From positions 62,001 to 126,000 of the forward strand of contig JACJGO010000004.1 of the NCBI GenBank assembly GCA_014163555.1: DNA of 64,000 nt, read 5' to 3'. Origin of the DNA: Flavisolibacter longurius (GTDB lineage Bacteria > Bacteroidota > Bacteroidia > Chitinophagales > Chitinophagaceae). The notes under the pieces were generated by a model. The model saw only the letters and a program-made list of their open reading frames with translations, had not been told where the DNA came from and made no database searches. Below, piece by piece: positions 53,256-61,131 of this stretch (its first letter is position 1; each line of letters begins with the position of its first letter). The translations under genes and the position numbers were made by a program.

Positions 53256-53263
53256 CAAACATA
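53256..53263 (-). promoter_or_regulatory. Candidate -7 box for the BNR-protein gene
   Basis: TATGTTTG on the minus strand matches TAnnTTTG exactly, about 35 bases ahead of the ATG at 53221. Confidence 0.4.
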
Positions 53264-53270
53264 CTAAACT

Positions 53271-53969
53271 ATGCGATACATCTTTTCCTTTATCCTCTTG
53301 CTTTCCCTTGGTGCCAATGCCCAATGGAAAACCTTTACCATTGGTGTGAAAGGCGATACCCTGAATCGTGTGGACATGCAGAGCCGCAAGCAAGGTCCCT
53401 GGGTAGTGCAAGTGCCGGAACTCCGAGGCGAAAGGGGCTATGAAGAAGAAGGCTTTTTTGTGAACGATAAAAAAGAAGGCCGCTGGGTACGGTATTCGTC
53501 CCAGGGCGATAAGCTGGCAGTGGAAAATTATCGCTGGGGACAAAAAGACGGCCGCTGCGAATATTATAACAACGTGGAGGATTTGGTAAGAGTGGAAAGC
53601 TGGCGGGCCATTAACCCGAATAGTCCATATGACACCATACCGGTAACGGACCCGAACAACCCCAATAAAGTGATTCGCTACGAGATTGTAAAAGTGGAAA
53701 GCCCTTCGGTAAAACACGGGTTCTGGCGTTTTTATGACCCGGGTACAGGAAGGGTAGAAAAAACCGAACAGTGGCTGTTCGACAAGCTCAAAAAAGATGA
53801 TGACGAAGAGGAGATTGATGTAGCCACGGTGGCAGCCGACGGTACACAAACCGTGGCCAAGAAAGAAGCAGAGCCAAAACCCAAAGTAAAGCCCAAAGAA
53901 GTGCTGGAGTATGAAAAGAAAAATTCCGGGAAAAAGAAAATCAAAGTTCGGGACGGAAGAACGGGTTAA
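53271..53969 (+). CDS. Exported YwqK/MORN-like repeat protein
   Basis: 232 residues. Signal MRYIFSFILLLSLGANAQ, then repeated strands with the YwqK/MORN character (GFFVNDKKEGRWVRYSSQGD; VENYRWGQKDGRCEYYN; SVKHGFWRFYDPGTGRVEKTEQW). The last 60 residues are charged and Lys/Glu-rich (EEEIDVATVAADGTQTVAKK; PKPKVKPKEVLEYEKKN). Such proteins occur as antitoxin-like or surface repeat proteins; no partner is visible. Divergent from the BNR-protein gene. Confidence 0.8.
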   Translation: MRYIFSFILLLSLGANAQWKTFTIGVKGDTLNRVDMQSRKQGPWVVQVPELRGERGYEEEGFFVNDKKEGRWVRYSSQGDKLAVENYRWGQKDGRCEYYNNVEDLVRVESWRAINPNSPYDTIPVTDPNNPNKVIRYEIVKVESPSVKHGFWRFYDPGTGRVEKTEQWLFDKLKKDDDEEEIDVATVAADGTQTVAKKEAEPKPKVKPKEVLEYEKKNSGKKKIKVRDGRTG

Positions 53970-53989
53970 TACCTTGGTCTGATGATAAC

Positions 53990-54030
53990 AAAAAGCCTGA
54001 AGTTTGTCGCTTCAGGCTTTTTATTTTTTT
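53990..54030 (+). terminator. Rho-independent terminator
   Basis: AAAAAGCCTGAAG (53990-54002) and CTTCAGGCTTTTT (54010-54022) with a 7-base loop, then TTTTTTT; A-run on the other side serves the convergent epimerase gene. Confidence 0.88.
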
Positions 54031-54051
54031 GAGCTCACTTGTAGTACCTTC

Positions 54052-54978
54052 TCACAATCCTGCATCGACAACTTCTTTCACCCCCTTGCTGTAAGGCGTT
54101 ACCGTAAATTCCGGAAAACGCTTTAGGAACCTGGTGCTGTCGAAAAAATAATCCTGTTCGTTCTGGTATAGCATCTCCACCATTTCCTTCATCAGCGGGT
54201 TAAAAAGTCCCATCACCCGGATCATGAATTTGGGAATGGTCATTGCTTTTGGTTTCACCTGCATGGTATCGGCAAAAAGTAGGATCCAGTCATTGCCAGT
54301 CAGTTTTTCATCGCTGGTAGGCAGGTGCCAAACCTGGTTGTAAGCATCCGGTGTATTGCCCAGCAAAGCAGTTGCTCTTGCCGCATCGGGTGTATAGGTA
54401 AACGAGTGAATCTTTGTGCGGTTACCCATCCACACGGCCGTTTTTCCTTTGGTAAATGGCTTGTACACCGTTTCCTGCAGCACACTGTTGCTAATGCCCG
54501 GCCCGTAAAAATCGGCGGCACGTACAATCATTGCCGTTAGATTCCCGTTTTTTACTTCATCCATCAATTGTTGTGCAATGGCGGCTCTTACTTTGCCTTT
54601 TTGGGAAGACGGATTCACCGGCGACGTTTCGGTTAAATGACCAACAGCCTTTTCATCATAGAGATAAACATTGTCGAAGAAAACCAACTTTGCGCCATGC
54701 TGCTTGCAGGCCCTAATTACATTTTGCATGACCACCGGCCATTGCGTCTGCCACACTGAAAGTTTATACGGAAGCCCCGCTACCAGGTACACAACAGAGG
54801 CGCCGGCAACCGCATTGTTTACGGCAGTTTCGTCCAGCAGATCGGCAGAAACGGTTTCATCGCCTTCATTGACTTTTTCCGGTGTGCGGCTGACGATCCG
54901 TATTTTATGGGTGTATGTTTTCAACTCCCTGGCGAGCGCTGTTCCTATGGCGCCACCGCCACCTAAAATAACCTGCAT
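54052..54978 (-). CDS. NAD(P)-dependent epimerase/dehydratase-like protein
   Basis: 308 residues, extended short-chain dehydrogenase type. VILGGGGAIGTALARELK at the start is the Rossmann GxGGxxG; VVYLVAGLPYKL, FFDNVYLYDEK and VRAADFYGPGISN follow the SDR-extended pattern, with the usual YxxxK catalytic pair not clear (VYLYDEKAV). Without it, an NmrA-like or atypical function is possible. Starts 10 bases before the esterase stop; likely the same transcript. Confidence 0.85.
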   Translation of the reverse strand: MQVILGGGGAIGTALARELKTYTHKIRIVSRTPEKVNEGDETVSADLLDETAVNNAVAGASVVYLVAGLPYKLSVWQTQWPVVMQNVIRACKQHGAKLVFFDNVYLYDEKAVGHLTETSPVNPSSQKGKVRAAIAQQLMDEVKNGNLTAMIVRAADFYGPGISNSVLQETVYKPFTKGKTAVWMGNRTKIHSFTYTPDAARATALLGNTPDAYNQVWHLPTSDEKLTGNDWILLFADTMQVKPKAMTIPKFMIRVMGLFNPLMKEMVEMLYQNEQDYFFDSTRFLKRFPEFTVTPYSKGVKEVVDAGL

Positions 54979-54987
54979 GCGTAAAAA

Positions 54988-55812
54988 TTAGTTGGCCGCA
55001 AAGTTCCGGTTAAAATAATTGCGGAAAAAAAGCAGTTGAAATTGCACAGCCTTTGCCCAATAGGCCCAGTCGTGTTTGCCGGGCCGCTCGGTATATTCGT
55101 GCGGAATTTTTAGCTCCAGCATTTTTTGGTGCGCCATGCGATTCATCTGCACCACAAAATCTTCGGTGCCGCAATCAATGATGATTTCAATGCTGTCTTT
55201 TGGATACTGCTCCATTTGTTTCAGGATGGAATAGTCGCGGTAACGCTCCTTGTTGGCCGTATCACCCAGCCGCCTTTCTACATGATAGCCACGGGTGATA
55301 TACTCAATAGTCAGGGCGCCACTCATGCTGCCGCAGGCGCCAAAGAAAGCCGCATGCCGGAAGCCAAGGAACAGCCCTCCATGGCCACCCATGCTCAGCC
55401 CCGTAATAGCTCTTGCCCTGCGGTCTTTGATAACGGGATAATTGGCTTCAATATATTGCGGTACTTCTTTGGCGATGTAGGTTTCATACCGCATGCTGCT
55501 GTCCACCGGACTGTCAAAATACCAACTGCTGAATTCTCCGTCGGGACAAACAATCACCAATCCAAATTCATCGGCATAACGAGTTAAGCTGGGAACCCTT
55601 CGTACCCAGTTGCTGTAGTTGCCACTAAAGCCGTGCAGAAGGTAAACGGTTGGAAATTTCTTATCCGTTTTTTTTGTGGTGCCCGGCGTGATCACAACAC
55701 AGTTGCGGGCCTTGTTCATGCTTGTGCTGAAAATGGATACCGTATCAACAATGGCAGCAAAACCGGAAAACGAAGCAAAAAAGAGGAGTGTGACAAGAAG
55801 AAGTTTTCGCAT
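54988..55812 (-). CDS. Exported esterase (S-formylglutathione hydrolase/esterase D-like, tannase-type fold)
   Basis: 274 residues. Signal MRKLLLVTLLFFASFSGFA; alpha/beta-hydrolase with nucleophile S140 in ITGLSMGGHGG, acid D218 in DCGTEDF, and base H247 in GKHDWAYW. The oxyanion loop is LLHGFSGNYSNW. Esterase-family proteins of this kind act on small or carbohydrate esters in the periplasm. Divergent from the histidine operon. Confidence 0.92.
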   Translation of the reverse strand: MRKLLLVTLLFFASFSGFAAIVDTVSIFSTSMNKARNCVVITPGTTKKTDKKFPTVYLLHGFSGNYSNWVRRVPSLTRYADEFGLVIVCPDGEFSSWYFDSPVDSSMRYETYIAKEVPQYIEANYPVIKDRRARAITGLSMGGHGGLFLGFRHAAFFGACGSMSGALTIEYITRGYHVERRLGDTANKERYRDYSILKQMEQYPKDSIEIIIDCGTEDFVVQMNRMAHQKMLELKIPHEYTERPGKHDWAYWAKAVQFQLLFFRNYFNRNFAAN

Positions 55813-55938
55813 TACCGAAAATAGTGAAAGTCAAACGCCTGCAGGGAGAAATCAAGCGCAAAAAAGCCTGATTGAAAAGCCTGTTTTGTGTTTTAACCTT
55901 TGCATTTGGGCCTCTGTTCGACATTTTCCGGAAAAACT

Positions 55939-55970
55939 TTTGCTCGCAATAGTTCCCCCGCTTATTTTTG
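55939..55970 (+). promoter_or_regulatory. Promoter of the histidine operon
   Basis: TTTG (55939-55942) and TATTTTTG (55963-55970) are separated by 20 bases, an excellent match to the Bacteroidota TTTG-N19/20-TAnnTTTG promoter. The predicted start lies at about 55975-55978, on the leader peptide ATG. Confidence 0.75.
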
Positions 55971-55977
55971 CGGCTCA

Positions 55978-56025
55978 ATGAATAAAAACGTACATATCCA
56001 TCATCATGCACTGCCTAACGGGTAA
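55978..56025 (+). CDS. hisL: Histidine operon leader peptide
   Basis: A 15-codon reading frame, MNKNVHIHHHALPNG, with four His codons in five positions (H6, H8, H9, H10), ending in TAA at 56023-56025. The only likely function is to sense charged tRNA-His. The promoter -7 box ends 7 bases upstream, so the mRNA is nearly leaderless. The stop codon lies in the antiterminator strand; see the attenuator at 56020-56089. It is too short for ordinary gene finding. Confidence 0.85.
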   Translation: MNKNVHIHHHALPNG

Positions 56026-56089
56026 GCTGTGATGTGATCTGTCATCTTATAAACAAAGGCTTACCCAACGGTAGGCCTTTTATTTTTTT
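56013..56089 (+). promoter_or_regulatory. Histidine attenuator: antiterminator and terminator
   Basis: GGGTAAGC (56020-56027) pairs with GCTTACCC (56059-56066), 8 perfect base pairs, and GCCTA (56013-56017) with TAGGC (56072-56076). The same 3' strand is also the 5' half of the terminator AAAGGCTTACC/GGTAGGCCTTT (56055-56065 with 56070-56080; one G-U pair; CAAC loop) followed by TATTTTTTT. A ribosome stalled at the His codons (up to 56007) leaves 56020 onwards free; one at the stop codon hides it, so the terminator forms when histidine is plentiful. Confidence 0.85.
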
Positions 56090-56092
56090 CGT

Positions 56093-56947
56093 ATGAATTT
56101 GAAATTAGCCATTCAAAAATCCGGCAGGCTGCACGAAGACAGCATCAAACTGCTCAATTTATGCGGCATCGCTGTAAAAAGCGGCAGCAACCAGTTGCGG
56201 TCACTGGCTGAAAATTTTCCGCTGGAAGTTTATTTTTTGCGCGACGATGATATTCCGCAGTATGTAGAAGATGGCGTAGCGCATATCGGCATTGTGGGCG
56301 AAAATGTGTTGTTTGAAAAAGACAAGGAAGCCGAGATTGTGGAATACCTGGGTTTTGGCAAATGCCGTCTTTCCATTGCCGTAAACAAAACCGATGCGTA
56401 CACATCCCCTGCATTTTTACAGGGAAAAAAGATTGCTACCAGCTACCCGGTGTTGACGCAGCGTTTTCTGGATGAAAACAGAATTCAGGCTGAGATTCAT
56501 GAAATCAGCGGTTCTGTAGAACTAGCGCCGGGCATTGGTCTTGCCGATGCGGTGTGTGACCTGGTCAGCAGCGGCTCCACGCTTTTTATGAACGGACTGC
56601 AGGAAGTGCAAACCATTTTAAAAAGTCAGGCGGTATTGGTGCGCAATAAAAATCTTAATGCCGACCAGCAAAAAATCCTTGACCAGATCCTCTTCCGCAT
56701 TCGTGCCGTTAACAAGGCAAAGAACAATAAATATGTACTGCTGAACGCACCCAACAGTTCGTTGCAGGAGATCATCCGGTTATTACCCGGTATGAAAAGT
56801 CCTACGGTATTGCCGCTGGCCGACAGCGACTGGAGTTCCGTACACAGTGTACTGCCGGAAGATGAGTTCTGGGAAAAGATTGAAGCCCTGCGCAATGCCG
56901 GTGCGCAAGGAATTTTAGTAGTACCGATTGAGAAGATGATCATTTAA
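56093..56947 (+). CDS. hisG: ATP phosphoribosyltransferase (long, HisZ-independent form)
   Basis: First enzyme of histidine synthesis, joining ATP and PRPP. 284 residues: catalytic periplasmic-binding-type fold with VEDGVAHIGIVGENVLFEK, GSVELAPGIGLADAVCDLVSSGSTL (PRPP loop) and a C-terminal ACT-like domain (LNAPNSSLQEIIRLLPGMKS; ILVVPIEKMI) that mediates histidine feedback inhibition, so HisZ is not needed. It follows the attenuator directly; the ATG is four bases after its T-tract. Confidence 0.97.
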   Translation: MNLKLAIQKSGRLHEDSIKLLNLCGIAVKSGSNQLRSLAENFPLEVYFLRDDDIPQYVEDGVAHIGIVGENVLFEKDKEAEIVEYLGFGKCRLSIAVNKTDAYTSPAFLQGKKIATSYPVLTQRFLDENRIQAEIHEISGSVELAPGIGLADAVCDLVSSGSTLFMNGLQEVQTILKSQAVLVRNKNLNADQQKILDQILFRIRAVNKAKNNKYVLLNAPNSSLQEIIRLLPGMKSPTVLPLADSDWSSVHSVLPEDEFWEKIEALRNAGAQGILVVPIEKMII

Positions 56948-56997
56948 TGTGCGGATAAGCAGAATTGCGGATTTGCGAATAAAGTAACCGAAAAGCG
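56948..56997. repeat. Short repeat arms between hisG and hisD
   Basis: TGCGGATAAGCAG and TTGCGGATTTGCGAATAAAG are two degenerate copies of a GCGGATAAG unit in the 50-base gap. The pair is weaker than other facing-repeat loci. Confidence 0.4.
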
Positions 56998-58278
56998 ATG
57001 CAAGTAAAAATCAATCCAGAAAGGAAGGAATGGAAGCAGATTTTGCAACGGCCCTATGCCGATAATTCGGCTGTGTTGCAATCGGTGCAGGAGATTTTGG
57101 CGGACGTGAAGGAGAGAGGTGATAACGCTATACGGGAATTGACAAAGCGGTTCACCGGAGTTACACTTGATAGCCTGCGGGTTTCTGAAGAAGAGATCAA
57201 CAGTGCAGCCAGCCGACTGTCAGAAGGTTTAAAAGCCGCTATTCAGCAGGCCAAAAAAAATATCGAAACCTTTCACCAGCCACAGTTGGGAACAACGGAA
57301 ATCATCGAAACCATGCAAGGCGTTCAGTGCTGGCGAAAAAGTGTTGGCATTGAAAAAGTCGGGCTTTACATTCCGGGAGGAACCGCACCACTTTTTTCTA
57401 CGGTGTTGATGCTGGCCGTACCGGCAAAACTTGCTGGCTGCAAAGAGATCATTCTTTGCTCACCCTGTGATAAAGAAGGCCGTCTGCACCCGGCAATTTT
57501 GTATGCAGCGCAGCTAACGGGCATTACGAAAATCTTCCGCATCGGCGGTGCACAAGCCATTGCGGCAATGGCCTATGGAACGGAAAGCATTCCGGCTGTG
57601 TATAAAATTTTTGGTCCGGGTAACCAATATGTAACCGCAGCCAAGCAACTGGTACAAATGCAGGGCATTGCCATCGACATGCCGGCGGGTCCCAGCGAAG
57701 TTTGTGTGATGGCTGATGAAACCGCCAATGCTGCTTTTGTTGCGGCTGATTTGTTGTCGCAGGCAGAACACGGTGCTGATAGCCAGGTGCTGCTGGTGAG
57801 CAATGACGAAAAAGTTATTCGTGATGTACAAGCGGAATTAGAGAAACAATTGGCGCTTCTTCCTCGAAAGGAGATGGCACAAAAAGCACTGGACAACAGC
57901 AAGGCCATCGTGGTACAAAACTGGGATGAGGGAGTTGAACTGGTAAATGAATACGCTGCTGAACACCTAATCATCAGTTGTGCCGATGCGGATGTTTTAG
58001 CAGAACGAATCACCAATGCCGGTTCGGTTTTCATTGGCAATTACTCGCCTGAAAGTGTAGGCGATTATGCCAGCGGCACCAATCATACCCTGCCAACCAA
58101 TGGTTTTGCACGGGCCTATAGCGGCGTGAGTGTGGATAGCTATGTCAAGAAGATCACTTATCAGAAACTATCGGCAGAAGGCTTGCAGAACATTGCGGAA
58201 ACCGTGATTCAAATGGCGGAAGCGGAAGGGCTGGAGGCGCATGCTAACGCTGTAAAAGTTCGCATAACAGGTGAATAG
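56998..58278 (+). CDS. hisD: Histidinol dehydrogenase
   Basis: Zinc-dependent NAD enzyme for the last two oxidations to L-histidine. 426 residues: VGLYIPGGTAPLFSTVLMLAVPA, GPGNQYVTAAKQLV, PAGPSEVCVMADE (catalytic histidine region), LLSQAEHGADSQVLLVS, and SGTNHTLPTNGFARAYSGVS with the zinc-binding H. Complete. Gap of 50 bases from hisG. Confidence 0.97.
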   Translation: MQVKINPERKEWKQILQRPYADNSAVLQSVQEILADVKERGDNAIRELTKRFTGVTLDSLRVSEEEINSAASRLSEGLKAAIQQAKKNIETFHQPQLGTTEIIETMQGVQCWRKSVGIEKVGLYIPGGTAPLFSTVLMLAVPAKLAGCKEIILCSPCDKEGRLHPAILYAAQLTGITKIFRIGGAQAIAAMAYGTESIPAVYKIFGPGNQYVTAAKQLVQMQGIAIDMPAGPSEVCVMADETANAAFVAADLLSQAEHGADSQVLLVSNDEKVIRDVQAELEKQLALLPRKEMAQKALDNSKAIVVQNWDEGVELVNEYAAEHLIISCADADVLAERITNAGSVFIGNYSPESVGDYASGTNHTLPTNGFARAYSGVSVDSYVKKITYQKLSAEGLQNIAETVIQMAEAEGLEAHANAVKVRITGE

Positions 58279-58346
58279 AATTGTTGCCGTACAAGAGTGC
58301 GACGCAACCGCCGTTTATTAGTACCACAAAAGCTAAGTACATAAAA

Positions 58347-59402
58347 ATGAGTTTCAATTTACATAATCTCATCAGGGAGAATATCAAAAACCTTAAACCT
58401 TATTCCTCTGCCCGTAGCGAGTTCAGTGGGCGTGCCAGTGTTTACCTGGACGCCAACGAAAACAGCTTTGGGTCGCCACTAACGAAGTGGTATAACCGTT
58501 ATCCCGATCCGCTGCAATGGGAAGTGAAAAAAAAGCTTGCCGCCATTAAAATGGTGGATGCTGAAAATATGCTCCTGGGCAATGGGAGTGATGAATGCAT
58601 CGACCTCCTGATCCGTGCTTTTTGCGATCCGCAGCGGGATAACATTATCATTTGTCCGCCAACCTATGGCATGTATGAAGTGTATGCCCACATCAATGAT
58701 GTTCCGGTAAAAGAAGTGCCACTGACACCAACCTATCAGCTCAACCTGGAAGCATTGGAAGAAGCGGTGGACGGGGACACCAAGGTCATTTTTTTCTGTT
58801 CGCCCAACAACCCAACCGGCAACAGTCTTGACCGCGAAGACATTGAAATGGTGCTGAACAATTTTGACGGCATTGTAGTGGTGGATGAAGCTTATATCAA
58901 TTACAGCCGCAGCCGTTCGTTTCTTACCGAGTTGAAAGACTATCCCAACCTGGTGGTGATGCAAACATTCTCCAAAGCCTGGGGGCTGGCGGCCCTGCGT
59001 TTGGGAATGATTTATGCGTCGAAAGAAATTGTAGAGGTACTGAACAAGATCAAGCCTCCCTACAACATCAACCAGGCCACGCAGGAGCTGGTGCTAAAGG
59101 CGCTGGACAATTTGCAGGATGTCAACACCATGATCACCGAAACCGTAAAGCTTCGGGACCAAATGGTAAAAGACCTGGTGGCAACACCTACTGTTCAAAA
59201 GGTTTATCCTTCCGACGCCAACTTCCTTTTGGTGAAAGTAACCGATGCCAATGCAATCTATGCCTGGCTTCGCGAAAGGGGCATCATTGTCCGTAACCGC
59301 AACAATGTGCTGCTTTGCGAAGGTTGTTTACGCATTACCATTGGTACGGAACGGGAAAATGCAGCCTTGCTGGAGGCGCTGAAAAATTATAAACAGGACT
59401 AA
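58347..59402 (+). CDS. hisC: Histidinol-phosphate aminotransferase
   Basis: PLP-dependent class-I/II aminotransferase for imidazole-acetol phosphate, 351 residues from ATG 58347 (MSFNLHNLIRENIKNLKPYS). GNGSDECIDLL, PPTYGMYEVYA, SPNNPTGN and VVVDEAYI are family motifs; K210 in TFSKAWGLAALRLG holds PLP. The open frame is longer upstream (TTG at 58281), but the family begins at MSFNLHNL. Ends 21 bases before the sugar dehydrogenase frame begins. Confidence 0.96.
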   Translation: MSFNLHNLIRENIKNLKPYSSARSEFSGRASVYLDANENSFGSPLTKWYNRYPDPLQWEVKKKLAAIKMVDAENMLLGNGSDECIDLLIRAFCDPQRDNIIICPPTYGMYEVYAHINDVPVKEVPLTPTYQLNLEALEEAVDGDTKVIFFCSPNNPTGNSLDREDIEMVLNNFDGIVVVDEAYINYSRSRSFLTELKDYPNLVVMQTFSKAWGLAALRLGMIYASKEIVEVLNKIKPPYNINQATQELVLKALDNLQDVNTMITETVKLRDQMVKDLVATPTVQKVYPSDANFLLVKVTDANAIYAWLRERGIIVRNRNNVLLCEGCLRITIGTERENAALLEALKNYKQD

Positions 59403-59438
59403 CGTATTTTAGTCGCTCTTTCAATGATACAACCACAA

Positions 59439-60680
59439 ATGAAAAAATTTCTGACGCTGGCACTTGCCGCAACCTTTTCTTCAGCCGCTATTGCACAAAC
59501 TGCAAAAGAGGTGACTATCACCCTTCCTGCCGGCTTTCGCACTGCCGTTGTAGCCAAAGACCTTGGCAGGGCCCGGCACCTTGCTGTAAACAGCAATGGT
59601 GATATCTACATTAAACTCGAACGCCTGAAAGGCGGCAAAGGCATCATTCGCCTGAGCGATAAAAACGGCGATGGCCGAATAGATGATACTACCGGGTTCG
59701 GGACCTACATTGGTACAGGCATCGCTATCAAAAATGGTTATCTCTATGCTTCGTCGAACAGTGAGGTGTACCGGTATAAATTCAACGGTGCCAATGTGGA
59801 TACGGCCAGTCGTGAAACGATTGTTACAGGTTTAGTAGACCGCAGGCAACATGCGTCCAAATCCATAACACTGGACAATAACGGGAATTTGTATGTGAAC
59901 ATCGGAGCGCCGTCAAACGTTTGCCAGGAAAAGGACAGGGCAACCGGCGAACCCGGACAGGATCCTTGCCCGCTGCTGGAAACCACCGGCGGGATCTGGC
60001 AGTTCAAGGCGGATAAACTGAATCAATCCTATGCCGAAGGCGTCCGTTATGCAACGGGTTTGCGCAACGTGGTCGGACTTGATTGGAACACTGCCACCAA
60101 CACCTTATTTGCCATGCAGCATGGCCGCGATGGCTTGCAGGATTATAAACTTTTTCCCGATTCGGTAGCGGTGGAATTGCCTTCGGAAGTAATGGTGGAA
60201 GTCACCAAAGCCGGTGATAATTTTGGCTGGCCCTATTGCTTTTACAACCAGTTTGAAGGCAAAAATGTACTCAATCCTGAATACGGCGGCGATGGCAAAA
60301 CAGTGGGCCGTTGTGCCGATGTAAAGCAACCGGTAGTGGCTTTCCCTGGTCACCTCGCACCAAATGCATTGCTGTTTTATACTGGCAACCAGTTTCCTGA
60401 AAAATACCAAAACGGTGCTTTTGTGGCTTTCCATGGTTCGTGGAACCGTACACCCTTAAATCAGCAGGGATTCTTTGTTGCGTTTGTACCGTTTAAAGAT
60501 GGCAAACCATCCGGTAAATGGGAAGTATTTGCCAACGGTTTTGCCGGCAGTGAAGCCATCACCGCACCACGGCAGGCCGTGTACCGTCCCTGTGGCCTGG
60601 CACAAGGTCCGGATGGATCGTTGTATGTTTCGGATGATGTAAAAGGAAATGTTTGGAAAATCAGTTATGCCGCGAAATAA
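59439..60680 (+). CDS. Secreted PQQ-type sugar dehydrogenase (sorbosone/glucose dehydrogenase family)
   Basis: About 413 residues from ATG 59439 (MKKFLTLALAATFSSAAIAQ signal; ATG 59424 is an alternative). Six-bladed GSDH-type propeller features: LSDKNGDGRIDDTTGFGTY, GLRNVVGLDWNTATNTLFAMQHGRD, GDNFGWPYCFYNQ, AFHGSWNRTPL, and GSLYVSDDVKGNVWKI. Oxidises aldoses or similar alcohols in the periplasm. Why it sits inside the histidine operon is unclear; the next gene is a cytochrome c that can take its electrons. Confidence 0.92.
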   Translation: MKKFLTLALAATFSSAAIAQTAKEVTITLPAGFRTAVVAKDLGRARHLAVNSNGDIYIKLERLKGGKGIIRLSDKNGDGRIDDTTGFGTYIGTGIAIKNGYLYASSNSEVYRYKFNGANVDTASRETIVTGLVDRRQHASKSITLDNNGNLYVNIGAPSNVCQEKDRATGEPGQDPCPLLETTGGIWQFKADKLNQSYAEGVRYATGLRNVVGLDWNTATNTLFAMQHGRDGLQDYKLFPDSVAVELPSEVMVEVTKAGDNFGWPYCFYNQFEGKNVLNPEYGGDGKTVGRCADVKQPVVAFPGHLAPNALLFYTGNQFPEKYQNGAFVAFHGSWNRTPLNQQGFFVAFVPFKDGKPSGKWEVFANGFAGSEAITAPRQAVYRPCGLAQGPDGSLYVSDDVKGNVWKISYAAK

Positions 60681-60681
60681 A

Positions 60682-61125
60682 ATGAGGATGAAAGCTCTTG
60701 TATTGCTGTTTTTGCTGCTGCCCTTTTTTGCTGTAGCACAAACGAAAAAAGTTCAGAAGATACCTGGGACAGCTACCACTGCCAGCCTGCAACAGTCTAT
60801 TGGCAATGGGAAGACCGTGTACACAACGTTTTGCCTTTCCTGTCACCAGGCCGATGGTTCCGGCGTGCCCAATTTAAACCCGCCGCTGATTCAAAATGAC
60901 TGGGTGTTGGGTCCAAAAAACGTGTTGATTGAACAGGTGTTGATGGGCTCAAAAGGAAAGGTGGAAATTGATGGAGAAACCTTTCACAATTCCATGCCAC
61001 CGATGGCTCACCTCACCGATCAGCAGATTGCCGATGTGATTACGTATATACGTAACAGCTTTGGCAACAAAGCCAGCCGTGTAGCGCCGGCTGAAGTAAA
61101 AGCACTCAGAGCAAAAACTAAATAA
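60682..61125 (+). CDS. Secreted cytochrome c
   Basis: 147 residues from ATG 60682: signal MRMKALVLLFLLLPFFAVAQ, heme c site CLSCH (51-55), and an axial-ligand Met candidate in HNSMPPMAHLTD (M105 or M108). Starts one base after the preceding stop codon (TAAAATG), which supports translational coupling to the sugar dehydrogenase and a role as its electron acceptor. Ends 6 bases before hisB. Confidence 0.92.
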   Translation: MRMKALVLLFLLLPFFAVAQTKKVQKIPGTATTASLQQSIGNGKTVYTTFCLSCHQADGSGVPNLNPPLIQNDWVLGPKNVLIEQVLMGSKGKVEIDGETFHNSMPPMAHLTDQQIADVITYIRNSFGNKASRVAPAEVKALRAKTK

Positions 61126-61131
61126 TACGCT

